From Spiroplasma phoeniceum (GTDB lineage Bacteria; Bacillota_I; Bacilli_A; Mycoplasmatales; Mycoplasmataceae): 64,000 nt of DNA. Both the position numbers and the translations under genes were made by a program. A model generated the notes under the pieces. That model was not told the origin of the DNA and made no database searches. It saw only the letters and a list, made by a program, of their open reading frames with translations. The stretch's first letter is position 1; every line of letters begins with the position of its first letter. The stretch spans positions 868,001 through 932,000 of the forward strand of contig CP110830.1 of the NCBI GenBank assembly GCA_026239495.1, written 5' to 3'. Below are positions 52,363-63,531 of the stretch, one piece after another.

Positions 52363-53252
52363 TCCCCATCATTGTTAACTGTTGGAACTACATTTGATAT
52401 ATCTTCTTCTTTTACTACATTATTATCTGTTAATTCTTCACTTGATTCATGTAAATTATTATTTGATATATTTTCGTTTCTAATTTGAATATTATTTATG
52501 CTTATATTACTATCATTATCAATATAAATCTTTTCATCATTATTTGTAATAACTGCTTGATCTGATTTATATGCTTGTTGTAATTCAACTGACATAATAC
52601 CTCATTTTCGTAATAAACTAGTTAATACTGTTTTTAATGCCATTTCATCAAAAGTAGCAATATAAAATGATTTATTTTTAGCATAAGTTTTAGAATATTT
52701 AATAAAATGATTTTACATTTGTTCTTTGGTCATATATAATTTTTTTTCAAAACCATTAACCATTTTAAAATATGCTACATAACCCATAATTGGTAGTTTT
52801 TCTCGTTCATCTTCATCTTGAATTCAATTAAAACTAGTTCCCTTTAAACGATCATAATTTACTAATTCACCAGTTCTAACATCTGAGACTGACATATCTA
52901 AATATTGTCCGCTTCTTTGTGCTAATTGAATATAACCTTTATAACCCATTTGAAATTGAGCTTGATTAATTCATTCTTGTATTTCACGACCATTAATAAT
53001 TCTTGTTATTTTAGTGTTATATGGAACAACATAAGCATAACCAAATTGTCTTTACATTGGTAAGTTTAATAATACTCCCTGATAACAAGCAGTCATTATA
53101 GTTTTTGGAGCTGCCTTTTGTAATAATTCATTACTATTTGATATTGCAACTATATTACTTTTAAATCTTGCAATTTCATTTTCATTTGAAAATTTACTTT
53201 TAATTCATTCTGTTGCTTTATCTTTTCTTAAAAAATCAACTATATTTGCCAT
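52347..53252 (-). pseudogene. recT: recT, second copy with two TAA codons
   Basis: Same length (302 codons) and no indels relative to 8,646-9,551, but TAA at 53052-53054 (codon 67) and 52713-52715 (codon 180) where the first copy has GAA. Confidence 0.75.
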
Positions 53253-53253
53253 A

Positions 53254-53955
53254 TTATTTTTCTCCTTTATTTATTTTAAAATTAATACCTTTAATACCAA
53301 TTAAATTAATATCTTTATCACTATCTCATTGTTCTTTAATTTCATTTTTAATAATTTGTTCATCAACAATTAAATAATTTTTAATTAAATTAATAAGTTC
53401 TAATTTATCAGCTTTTTGTAAAAAATCATCATTAATACCTATAACTTCAATATCTTTAATTAATAATTTTTCTTTACGAAAATTACTAGTAATAATTTTT
53501 AATTCTTGCTCTTGTTTTGCCACACTTTTAATTTCTAAAAATTGTTCTTTTTTATGATTTTCAATAATTTCATTTTGTTTTTGAAATTGAATATTAATAA
53601 CACTATTTTTTAAAGAATCATTATTATTATTAATATTATTTTCTAAATTTAAAATATCTTTTCTAATAAAATTTAATTAATCTTTAAAATTTTTTATTAA
53701 TTCTAATGGTTATCTAAAAATATAATCAATTTTTGAAACTACTAGTTTTAAATCTTTTAGTGATTGTGATTTATATTCTCCATTTATTAATGAAGCTTGT
53801 TGTCGATATATAAATTCTGCTAATTCTTGCCCATTTTCATCAATTAATTTTTTAATTGTTAATGCTTTTAAACTTAATTCTTTAAAATCATTTCCTTTTA
53901 AATAAAACGGATAAGTAATATTTTTAACTTCATTATTTAACTTTAAATCTACCAT
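53254..53955 (-). pseudogene. Phage protein upstream of recT, second copy with two TAA codons
   Basis: Same length as 9,553-10,254. TAA at 53710-53712 (codon 82) and 53677-53679 (codon 93), both GAA in the first copy. Also Trp-to-Ser and Trp-to-Leu changes. Confidence 0.7.
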
Positions 53956-53957
53956 AA

Positions 53958-54095
53958 TTAAATTTCCTCTAATTCCATTTCTTCAATTAAATTATCAATA
54001 TATTCATATGCACTATCTTCTAAATGACATTCTTCTAATGCCATATTAAATAAATCTTCTTCTGTATAAACTTTACCTTCTTCATCTTTTCACAT
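53958..54095 (-). CDS. Small acidic phage protein (second copy)
   Basis: 45 residues, intact, two or three substitutions against 10,257-10,394. Confidence 0.5.
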
Positions 54096-54096
54096 A

Positions 54097-54261
54097 TTAT
54101 TCACATCCTTGTCATTTAATTTTTTTATCTTCTAAATCAATAATTGTTGTTTTAAAATAATTTAAATTTTCAGAATAAATTCTCGCTTCATCAAATGTAT
54201 AAAAATATATAGTATTTAGGCTATATTTATCTTTCATTACCAATAAATATCTTTTATTCAT
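54097..54261 (-). CDS. Small phage early protein (second copy)
   Basis: 54 residues, same protein as at 10,396-10,560. Intact frame despite decay of neighbours. Confidence 0.5.
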
Positions 54262-54508
54262 AATTTATCACCTCATAATCCGCTTCTTCGTCTTCTAAAT
54301 AATCACTAATTAAACCTTTAATATCATCAATTTCATATCATTTACAATTTAAATTAAAATCTATTGGTAGTTCAACACTACCTACGTGTCGTTCTTCATC
54401 ACCAAATTTAAGATATAAATTTAATTTTCAATTACCTAAGTAATCACGATTAATTTGTGAATAAATAATATCTTTATTTGTAATTTTTAATGCTTTATTA
54501 CATATCAT
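54254..54508 (-). CDS. Small phage early protein (second copy, 84 residues)
   Basis: Counterpart of 10,553-10,804 with one extra codon and about 15 substitutions (for example YAQTNRGYSDN becomes YSQINRDYLGN). ATG 54508 with a weaker RBS. Confidence 0.5.
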
Positions 54509-54539
54509 TTTTTAATTTCTCCTATTTTTTTAATTCGCT

Positions 54540-55000
54540 GGCACCCACCTCCAATTGAAAGTGCCAAAGCGATAATTAGTTATATTAGTATTTATTTACT
54601 AAGCCACTCGCCTCACTGGGGGCAAGCGGTGGCGGTATGTTGTTTGTTTAATAATCGACAGTTGTTTTTTGTTTTTTAAGCCAGAGAATTCTCTCTCTTC
54701 ATCCGCACCATTTCAGGTCAAAACGTTCATTTTTTAAAATAAATTCACCTGCACCTTGAAGAGCCCAGTGCTGGCTTTGTGTTTTTTAAACCGCTGTCAC
54801 TTCTAAGAAGTAATATCTATCGCAAATTTATTTATAAAGTGACCATCTCAATATTTATTGTCGTTCGATGTTGACCCCGCACTTATCACGACTATCGCTT
54901 GTTAAAGCATCTATTATTTCCGGACTGATTACCGCTGTGCTAGACCGCCTCATGTGGAATAAAAAAACTTAGTTATTTAAAATAACCGCCCCACTCTGCA
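54540..55000 (-). ncRNA. Conserved structured non-coding block of the phage (copy 3)
   Basis: Aligns along its whole length with copy 1. Stems preserved: AGAGAATTCTCT here against AGAGAG/CTCTCT in copy 1, and AGCC/GGCT. It is better conserved than the flanking recT and DUF-like genes, which carry nonsense codons. Confidence 0.55.
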
Positions 55001-55236
55001 TTAAGTTGTTTTATTAAATCAAATTTTTAAAGAACCAGTTTCATAATCAAAGATAATTTTTGAATTTTCCAGTTTATGATAAAACTGCTTTTGTTTTCAA
55101 TTTTTAGTTTGATTTAATAACTCTTTATGTTTTTCACAAGTTCATAAAACTTTATTTGATAAAATTCTTCGTTAATGAATGATATTGATTTATAGCAATC
55201 ATTAATATCACATATTGTTTGTTGTTTATTAATTTT
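55001..55236 (-). pseudogene. Zinc-site phage protein, frameshifted copy 3
   Basis: Starts MKINKQQTICDINDCYKSIS, then a lost T in GAAGAATTTTATC shifts the frame before the second metal pair. Further small deletions near the end. Confidence 0.65.
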
Positions 55237-55366
55237 CATTATTTACTCCTTTCTTTTTATTAAGTTTTTTTATTAGCAAATTAATTAACTGAAACAGAGA
55301 AAGGACAACACCTTAAAATTGGAGAAAAAACAGGTACAATTTGTAAAGATTTCTAAGATATTTAAT

Positions 55367-55545
55367 AGACTTCTTGCATAACCCATTAAAATAATTTCAA
55401 ATATTTGTAAAAAGGGGTTAATATAAAATTATAATTTTAATTAATTATGTCTTTTATTTAAAAATTTAATATTTTGCCACAACGAAAAATTATTTTATTA
55501 TTCAAATTCGTTAATTTTAAATAAATCTTTTATGATAACTATAAT
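55367..55545 (-). mobile_element. IS5-like type A right end (inverted, partial)
   Basis: Only the last ~179 bp of a type A copy, entering the phage repeat after AAT; interrupted by another copy at 55,546. Confidence 0.8.
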
Positions 55546-56439
55546 AGACTTCTTGCGATACCTGGTTTTATTATTAAAATATTATTATAAAATATAATTT
55601 ATGAGGATATTAAATTATGAAATTTGATGAATTTAAAAATATTAATGATAAAGAATGATTAAGATTAACAGGAATAAAACAAGATATTTTTAATAAAATG
55701 TTAGATATTTTACAAGTAGCTGAAATAGAAAAATTTAAAAAAGGTGGCAAAACTAATAAATTATCACTAGAAAATCGGCTACCGATGACTTTATCGTATT
55801 GACGAGAATATCGGACTTATTTTCATCTTGCTAAAAGTTTTGATATTAGTGAATCTAGTTGTTATCGCAATATCAAGTGAATTGAAGATATTTTAATTAA
55901 ACACCCTGATTTTCAGCAAGTTGCTGGTAAAAAAGCACTAATAAATGATTATTTTAATGATAAAACTATTATTATTGATGCTACCGAAACCCCAATCCAA
56001 CGCCCAAAAAAAGACAAAAACAATCTTATTCTGGTAAAAAGAAAAAACACACTATTAAAACACAAGTAATTATCGAACAAGAAACCAAAAAAATTATTGC
56101 AACAAGTTTTTCACTTGGTAAAAAACACGATTATGCTTTATTTAAAGAATCAAAAATCGCAATTTTAAAAAATACCAAATTAATAGTTGATAGTGGTTAT
56201 AAAGGAATACAAAAAATTCACAATAATGTTATAATGCCCACAAAGAAAACTAAGAAAAAACATTTAAATAAAGAACAAAAACAACATAATAGACTAGTTT
56301 CAAAAATAAGAATTATTATTGAAAATATTTTTGCTATTCTTAAAAAATTTAAAATTATTACAGAAAAATATAGAAATCGTAGAAAACGATTTAGTTTAAG
56401 ATTTAATTTAATTGCTTCAATTTATAATTTACAATTATT
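55546..56439 (+). mobile_element. IS5-like type A lacking its right end
   Basis: Left end, orfA and nearly all of orfB; broken in the last codons by an inverted copy, so the C-terminus reads into IS sequence (LLDFLHNPLK). orfA is a type A/B mosaic. Confidence 0.85.
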
Positions 56440-57509
56440 AGACTTCTTGCATAACCCATTAAAATAATTTCAAATATTTGTAAAAAGGGGTTAATATAAA
56501 ATTATAATTTTAATTAATTATGTCTTTTATTTAAAAATTTAATATTTTGCCACAACGAAAAATTATTTTATTATTCAAATTCGTTAATTTTAAATAAATC
56601 TTTTATGATAACTATAATAATTGTAAATTATAAATTGAAGCAATTAAATTAAATCTTAAACTAAATCGTTTTCTACGATTTCTATATTTTTCTGTAATAA
56701 TTTTAAATTTTTTAAGAATAGCAAAAATATTTTCAATAATAATTCTTATTTTTGAAACTAGTCTATTATGTTGTTTTTGTTCTTTATTTAAATGTTTTTT
56801 CTTAGTTTTCTTTGTGGGCATTATAACATTATTGTGAATTTTTTGTATTCCTTTATAACCACTATCAACTATTAATTTGGTATTTTTTAAAATTGCGATT
56901 TTTGATTCTTTAAATAAAGCATAATCGTGTTTTTTACCAAGTGAAAAACTTGTTGCAATAATTTTTTTGGTTTCTTGTTCGATAATTACTTGTGTTTTAA
57001 TAGTGTGTTTTTTCTTTTTACCAGAATAAGATTGTTTTTGTCTTTTTTTGGGCGTTGGATTGGGGTTTCGGTAGCATCAATAATAATAGTTTTATCATTA
57101 AAATAATCATTTATTAGTGCTTTTTTACCAGCAACTTGCTGAAAATCAGGGTGTTTAATTAAAATATCTTCAATTCACTTGATATTGCGATAACAATTAG
57201 CTTCACTAATTCCGAAATTTTTTCCAAGATGAAAATAAGTTCGATATTCTCGTCAATACGATAAAGTCATCAATAATCGATTTTCTAGTGATAATTTATT
57301 AGTTTTGCCACCTTTTTTAAATTTTTCTATTTCATCTACTTGTAAAATATCTAACATTTTATTAAAAATATCTTGTTTTATCCCTGTTAATCTTAATCAT
57401 TCTTTATCATTAATATTTTTAAATTCATCAAATTTCATAATTTAATATCCTCATAAATTATATTTTATAATAATATTTTAATAATAAAACCAGGTATCGC
57501 AAGAAGTCT
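56440..57509 (-). mobile_element. IS5-like type A, full-length 1,070 bp (inverted)
   Basis: Complete ends. The right flank AAT matches the outer left flank at 55,364-55,366, so the outer element's insertion duplicated AAT in the phage repeat. Confidence 0.9.
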
Positions 57510-57622
57510 AATAAATGTGTAAACAACTTAAAAAGGGTATCAAAAAGTTGTAATAAAAAGTTTCTATTTTAAGAATTTAAGATGCTGTCCTTTCTCTAAA
57601 TCAATTAATAATTTTGGTTTTA

Positions 57623-57714
57623 CAAATAAAAAAACCATTTTAGTAAATGGTTTAATTATTATTCTTATTCAATTTCTATGTATTTGTTAAGACCCTTCTT
57701 TTTTACATGCGACC
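57623..57714. repeat. ~90-bp rnhC-end repeat (copy 4)
   Basis: Joins the phage terminus to the truncated udk gene; ends ATGCGACC exactly as the other copies, and nearly identical to copy 3. Confidence 0.78.
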
Positions 57715-58102
57715 CACAATTTCTAATCGCTCAATCCAAACAACGGAAATAAAAAGTGGTGATGTGATTATTCTTGATGGTATTTTAGGTTTAGCATTAG
57801 AAGAAATTCGTAAATTATCGGATATTAAAATCTTTATTAAAACAGAAGATGACATTCGTTTTATTCGACGTTTAACAAGCGATTTATCATAACGGGTGCG
57901 AACAGTTGAAAATATTATTAATCATTATTTAACAACGGTAAAACCAATGAATGATTACTTTGTTGAGCCAAGCATTAAATATGCCGATATTATTGTGCCA
58001 TATTATGGAGAAAATTAAATTGCAATTGATATGATTGCAACAAAAATCAACGCCTTATTAATTGAAAAAAATAAAAAACCCCAGTATTATTGCTTTTTTT
58101 AA
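57715..58102 (+). pseudogene. udk: Uridine kinase remnant
   Basis: C-terminal part: RSIQTTEIKSGDVIILDGIL, IRFIRRLTSDLS, TAA at 57890-57892 (Glu expected before the Arg), then TVENIINHYLTTVKPMNDYF, FVEPSIKYADIIVPYYG, TAA at 58016-58018, and a short end. The P-loop half is missing upstream at the ~90-bp repeat. Directly upstream of greA, a common Mollicute pairing. Confidence 0.8.
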
Positions 58103-58155
58103 GGTATAATGATAATTGTTGTAATTAAAAAACAGAGAGGAACAGAGAGAACGCC

Positions 58156-58626
58156 ATGAATGAAGAAATTTTGTTAACTAAAGCGGGAATTAAAGACTTA
58201 CAAGAAGAATTAGATAATTTAATTAATGTTATTCGCCCCCAAGTTATTGAAGAGTTAAAAGAAGCTCGTGCACAGGGAGATTTATCAGAAAATGCTGATT
58301 ATGATGCAGCACGAAACCGTCAAGCGGAAGTTGAAGGACGAATTAAAGAAATTGAATTACTATTAACAAAAGCAAAAGAAATTAAGGAAGTTAAATCAAA
58401 AACAGGAATTATTAAATTGGGAAGTATAGTAACATTTACTAATTTATTGATTAATAAAAAATATGAATTAAAAATTGTTGGTGCTGTTGAAGCTAATCCT
58501 TTTGAAAATACAATTTCAAATGAATCACCAATTGCAAAAGCTATTATTGGTAAAAAAGCGGGGGATTTAGTTGAAATTAAGGGAATTCAAGAACCTTATA
58601 AAGTTAAAATTTTAACTGTAGAATAA
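58156..58626 (+). CDS. greA: Transcription elongation factor GreA
   Basis: 156 residues, complete. N-terminal coiled coil (~1-75) with ARAQGDLSENADYDAARN, which reaches into the RNA polymerase secondary channel to rescue backtracked complexes, and a C-terminal domain with GSIVTF, SPIAKAIIGKKAGD and KILTVE. RBS AGAGAGGAA before ATG 58156. Intact although its neighbour udk is destroyed. Confidence 0.95.
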   Translation: MNEEILLTKAGIKDLQEELDNLINVIRPQVIEELKEARAQGDLSENADYDAARNRQAEVEGRIKEIELLLTKAKEIKEVKSKTGIIKLGSIVTFTNLLINKKYELKIVGAVEANPFENTISNESPIAKAIIGKKAGDLVEIKGIQEPYKVKILTVE

Positions 58627-58784
58627 ATAATAAAAAATATAAATTGTAAATTAATGATTTTAAAGATTATTAACTGTAATAACACATTATAAATAACATC
58701 TTTAACTTTCATCATTGTATTATCCAATCTAGTTCAAATAGAATCAATGCTACCTGAAATAGTATAGTATCTTCACCTAGAAAA

Positions 58785-58955
58785 TTAACAGTTGTTGTTA
58801 AATACACACCCAATATTATTTTTATCCTCCTTACTTTTAATTTCTTTTTTCTTACCTCAAATTTGACGAATTTTTTTATAAATTGACAAACTAACTAACG
58901 CAAAAACACCTAATATAATAACAACACTAAAAATTGTTGTTAATGAAACTGGCAC
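58785..58955 (-). CDS. Small single-span membrane protein (plectrovirus-like?)
   Basis: 56 residues with GTG start 58955 and a perfect RBS AGGAGG 9 nt upstream. One span ([17 protein letters not shown]), then a basic tail. Small single-span proteins of this size are typical of Spiroplasma filamentous viruses, and DNA on its 3' side (58,640-58,784) encodes a further minus-strand scrap (GSIDSIWTRLDNTMMKVKDV). The virus link is a guess. Confidence 0.45.
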
Positions 58956-59257
58956 AACTTAATTCCTCCTAAAAATTTAATTTTCGTGTCACGCTTCGCG
59001 TGTTTGCTACTCTCAAAATAAACAATATTAAATAAATTACCGCTAATAAATTAAGCGAAGAATTTATTTACATACTTTTACATTATTAATTACTATCTTA
59101 TTAACAGTATTAATAACATTATCTTTTCGATACCTAGTCACTAAAAACCAGAAAATAAAATAATGTTTTCTTTCCATTAAAAAATCAATTCGTGGTTGAG
59201 TTATTTTATTGCACTTTATATTATAATTTTGTAGAATAAAGGATGAAATAGAACATA
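58956..59257. other. Intergenic region
   Basis: Contains a short CACGC/GCGTG hairpin at 58,990-59,002 and a low-quality 67-codon minus-strand frame (59,064-59,267) without convincing coding character. Nothing else seen. Confidence 0.4.
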
Positions 59258-59290
59258 AAAAAATCAACCCTTGTTGGGTTGATTTTTTTA
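59258..59290. terminator. Strong hairpin terminator
   Basis: AAAAAAATCAACCC, a 4-nt loop, GGGTTGATTTTTTT: a perfect stem with flanking A and T runs, usable on both strands. Confidence 0.8.
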
Positions 59291-59589
59291 TTTGAATTTG
59301 AAAATTAATCTTAAAAATTAAATATATTGGCTCTACAATTATTTAATTTACAATTACATATATTTTAAGGGAAGATTCCCGAGCAAGGCATTTTTTTCGG
59401 TATGAAATCATTAGAACTGTTAACTTGTTTTTTCGCAATTTTGTAAATTAATGACTTTGATTAAGATAAACAGATAAAGCTTTATTCATAACTATTAATT
59501 ACAAGAATAAAAATAAAATCGTGTGCGTAGAGGTTTAATAACTTTTTAAAAGAAATGGGCAAGGATTTTTTAATTAATCTACTATTAGG

Positions 59590-59680
59590 TACTTGATGAG
59601 GAGGCACTTAACACTACAATTAATTACAAAATGTAGAACATTGTAGAACATTGTAGTTAGTTGTAAATGAAGAAATAATT
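59590..59680. repeat. Iteron-like repeats in front of the methyltransferase gene
   Basis: TGTAGAACAT occurs twice in tandem, framed by ACTACAATTAATTACA and the partly complementary TGTAGTTAGTTGTA. Likely an operator or remnant origin. The stretch 59,291-59,589 shows no gene. Confidence 0.5.
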
Positions 59681-59692
59681 TAGGGGCTAAAT

Positions 59693-60250
59693 ATGAAAAT
59701 AATTGAATTATTTGCAGGTATTGGTGTACCACGAAGAGCATTAGAATTTGCATATATTCCACATAAAACAATTTGATTTAGTGAAATTGATAAATTCGCA
59801 GAAAAAAGTTATCGAGCAATTTTTAATGATTATGAAACACCAAATTTATGAGATATTTTAAAAATAAATATCAATAATTTAAAAAAAGAAAATATTGATG
59901 TAATTATTGGCGGTTGATCTTGCCAAGATATTTCCCAGGCAGTTTTTGGAAAAGACATGGATAAAGATAGTGGTACTAGGTCAAGTTTATTATGAGAAAC
60001 TTTAAAAATTATTGAATTTTATAAACCTAAATGAATTATTAATGAAAATTTTGCTAATGTTTTAAACAAAAAACATTGAGAAAATATTCAAAAATATTGT
60101 GAATATTTATATAACTTAGGATATGAAAATGATGTAAAAATATTAAATGCAAAAGATTATGGAATTCCACAAAAAAGAAATAGAATTTTTATTATAAATA
60201 CGTATTATGTAAATTCAAGTAGGATACTCCAGCTCTTATTAATTTGATAA
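59693..60250 (+). pseudogene. C5-cytosine DNA methyltransferase, 3'-truncated
   Basis: 185 codons of a protein normally above 300. Motif I IIELFAGIGVPRRALEFA (SAM binding), motif IV IIGGWSCQDISQA (catalytic Cys; the usual P-C-Q reads S-C-Q), motif VI INENFANVL, motif VIII YGIPQKRNRIFII. The target-recognition domain and motifs IX-X are missing; IS3-type sequence begins about 60,215. The AGGGGC upstream of ATG 59693 can act as RBS. No restriction gene is seen nearby, so an orphan or phage enzyme is likely. Confidence 0.82.
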
Positions 60251-61660
60251 TAACATTATTTTTTTAAAATACAACTATTTTTTAAATTTTTGAATAATTT
60301 AATAAATTTTTTTTAATTTATGTCTTTTAATTTATTTCTTTTTTAACCATGCTAAAAAATAATTTATTAAATTATTCAAATAAACTTGCACAGTTTCAAA
60401 TAACTGAAAATTATTTTTTTAATTTAAAATGCTTTTTAATTCAAATTGAATTGGAGGCATTTTTAATTTTAAAACCCTGCTATAATTATTATAATCAACA
60501 ATATAATTATCTATCATATTTTTTAGCTCATTAAAATTTTTGTATTTTGTTATATTTTTATTTTCTGTTTTTAAAATTGAAAACCAATTTTCAATAGGTG
60601 AATTATCTAAAGAATTTCCACGTCGAAACATACTTATATTTACTCCATAATCTCTTAATAAATAAAAATATGTATGTGAAGTAAAATGAATACCTTGACC
60701 AGAATTAATTATTAATTGACCAGGTTTAATTTTTCGATTAATTAAGCTCTTTGTTTTAAACAATTAATTACTCAATTTACTGTTAGCCGTACTGTTAGTG
60801 AGTATCCAACAATTGCATTAATAAACAAGTCTTTAATAGCAAATAAATATACTGATTTTGAATATATTTTAATTATTGTAATATCAATTGATCATTTTTG
60901 ATTCATTTGATTATAATGAAAATTACGTTTAAGTAAATAGGGGTATTTTTTATGTTCATATAACATATTATTAAAATGTTTAATTCATTTTTTATGTTTA
61001 ATTCTAACTTCAGAACATATTTGTAATATCTTTATATAACGATATACAGTGCTTGCTGATATTTTTATTTTTTGTTCTTCCAAATCAAGTTTTATTTTTC
61101 GATGACCTTTATTTTTATTGTTTTTTCAAATTATTTTAATTATTTCTAATATATTGTAATCAATTTTTCATTCATATTTTTCATGAATATTTTTATATTT
61201 ATTTCATGTAGCATATGAAATGCATAATATTTTTAAAAATCGTCTTAATGGTAAGATTGAGTTGTTATTTAATTCGTTTTTAATAAAATAAATTTGTTTT
61301 CTAAAATTAATCTTTGTTTTTGTTTTTGGAAAAGATTCAAGCTTTTTTAAAATATTATTTTCTGCTTTTATTTGTTCATTTTCTTTTGTTAATAAATATA
61401 TAGTTTCATCCTGCGGATTATTAAAAATTGGCATTTTTTTAATATATGTTCGTTTATCAAATTTTTTATATTTATTGAAAACATTAATTCACCTAGAAAT
61501 AGTTGCAGTACTTATTTCATATTCTTTAGATATTAAAGATATTTATTTATTATATTCGTAATATTCGTTAATAATTTTAGTTTTAAATTCAATATCATGG
61601 TCTTTTGACCCTTTAGTTTTACCCTTTGCCATATAAAAAATTTTTCTCCTAACTTTATAT
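60215..61660 (-). mobile_element. IS3-family element (type C), inactive
   Basis: One fused transposase frame from ATG 61632: HTH region (ISLISKEYEISTATISRW), leucine-rich coiled coil (IYLLTKENEQIKAENNILKK), then integrase core SIDITIIK and NSPIENWFSILKTE. Broken by TAA at 61543-61545 and a shift at AAAGAGCTT near 60,745; the second Asp motif reads NSGQGIHF (Asp to Gly). Clearly dead. Confidence 0.82.
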
Positions 61661-61663
61661 ATT

Positions 61664-62076
61664 AGTCTTCTTGCATAACCTAATCTAATTATTTTAAAAT
61701 TCCTATAAAATATTTTTAAATTAAAATAGAAATTATAGGAGATTAAAATTATGAAATTTGATAAATTTAATTTTATTAATGATAAAGAATTATTGCGATT
61801 AACCGGAGCAAAAAAAGCTACTTTTAATAAAATGTTAAATATTTTACAAGTAGCTGAAATAGAAAAATTTAAAAAAGGTGGCAAAACTAATAAATTATCA
61901 CTATAAAATCGGCTAATGATGGCTTTATCGTATTGACGAGAATATCGGACTTATTTTCATCTTGCTAAAAGTTTTGATATTAGTGAATCTAGCTTTTATC
62001 GCAATATCAAGTGAATTGAAGATATTTTAATTAAAAACTCTGATTTTCAACAACTCGCTGGTAAAAAATCACTAAT
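61664..62076 (+). mobile_element. IS5-like type B, 5' part
   Basis: Left end mutated to AGTCTTCTTGC; orfA with a stop after KLSL, as in the copy at 38,830. Truncated by the next element. Confidence 0.8.
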
Positions 62077-63146
62077 AGACTTCTTGCATAACCCATTAAA
62101 ATAATTTCAAATATTTGTAAAAAGGGGTTAATATAAAATTATAATTTTAATTAATTATGTCTTTTATTTAAAAATTTAATATTTTGCCACAACGAAAAAT
62201 TATTTTATTATTCAAATTCGTTAATTTTAAATAAATCTTTTATGATAACTATAATAATTGTAAATTATAAATTGAAGCAATTAAATTAAATCTTAAACTA
62301 AATCGTTTTCTACGATTTCTATATTTTTCTGTAATAATTTTAAATTTTTTAAGAATAGCAAAAATATTTTCAATAATAATTCTTATTTTTGAAACTAGTC
62401 TATTATGTTGTTTTTGTTCTTTATTTAAATGTTTTTTCTTAGTTTTCTTTGTGGGCATTATAACATTATTGTGAATTTTTTGTATTCCTTGATAACCACT
62501 ATCAACTATTAATTTGGTATTTTTTAAAATTGCGATTTTTGATTCTTTAAATAAAGCATAATCGTGTTTTTTACCAAGTGAAAAACTTGTTGCAATAATT
62601 TTTTTGGTTTCTTGTTCGATAATTACTTGTGTTTTAATAGTGTGTTTTTTCTTTTTACCAGAATAAGATTGTTTTTGTCTTTTTTTGGGCGTTGGATTGG
62701 GGTTTCGGTAGCATCAATAATAATAGTTTTATCATTAAAATAATCATTTATTAGTGCTTTTTTACCAGCAACTTGCTGAAAATCAGGGTTTTTAATTAAA
62801 ATATCTTCAATTCACTTGATATTGCGATAACAATTAGCTTCACTAATTCCGAAATTTTTTCCAAGATGAAAATAAGTTCGATATTCTCGTCAATACGATA
62901 AAGTCATCAATAATCGATTTTCTAGTGATAATTTATTAGCTTTGCCACCTTTTTTAAATTTTTCTATTTCAGCTACTTGTAAAATATCTAACATTTTATT
63001 AAAAATATCTTGTTTTATTCCTGTTAATCTTAATCATTCTTTATCATTAATATTTTTAAATTCATCAAATTTCATAATTTAATATCCTCATAAATTATAT
63101 TTTATAATAATATTTTAATAATAAAACCAGGTATCGCAAGAAGTCT
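62077..63146 (-). mobile_element. IS5-like type A, full-length 1,070 bp (inverted)
   Basis: Complete ends, but the flanks differ (AAT left, ATT right), so recombination has exchanged one side after insertion. Confidence 0.9.
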
Positions 63147-63307
63147 ATTGTAAAAAAACATTTATTAATATGTTAATTGCTTCTATGTTAAGACTTAATA
63201 GTAAAACCAATGAAGAAAAAATTGATAAAACTAGTAAAAATAAAGAAAAAATTGAATTTAATATATTTAATTTAAATCAATTTCAAAATCAATTTTTATC
63301 TTTATAA
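63147..63307 (+). pseudogene. 3' fragment of an unknown gene
   Basis: About 52 codons (KKTFINMLIASMLRLNSK, then an Asn/Lys-rich end) cut on the 5' side by the IS. Not recognised. 63,308-63,531 holds nothing obvious. Confidence 0.4.
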
Positions 63308-63531
63308 AAAATAAAAAAACCTTTTAAAATTAGTAATAACTTTAAAAAGTATTTTTTAGTATGTCAAAATTCATAATTTTATAAATTATTTATTCAACTA
63401 AAAATTATATTTTTAAAAAAAGTTGAATTTTTTATAAATTTTGTTATCATTTAGTCATAAGTGAAACTTAATTTGTTTCTAATTACTTAATTTTATTAAA
63501 AACCTCAAAATAATGTATAATACCATTAATT

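Larger units (their letters stand above)
55296..57597. repeat. Phage terminal inverted-repeat region (copy 3), split by IS copies
   Basis: Left arm AGAGAAAGGACAAC at 55,296; right arm ends 57,597. The 155-bp unit known from copy 1 is opened at TTTAAT by a ~2.1-kb IS block. Confidence 0.75.

Noticed and set aside
52347-53955. Reassignment of TAA to glutamate
   Set aside because: Intact housekeeping genes in the window end in TAA and contain none in frame, and copy 1 of the same genes uses GAA; nonsense mutation is simpler.
59574-59771. Minus-strand ORF at the start of the methyltransferase gene
   Set aside because: Antisense of motif I and the iteron region; no RBS or domain.
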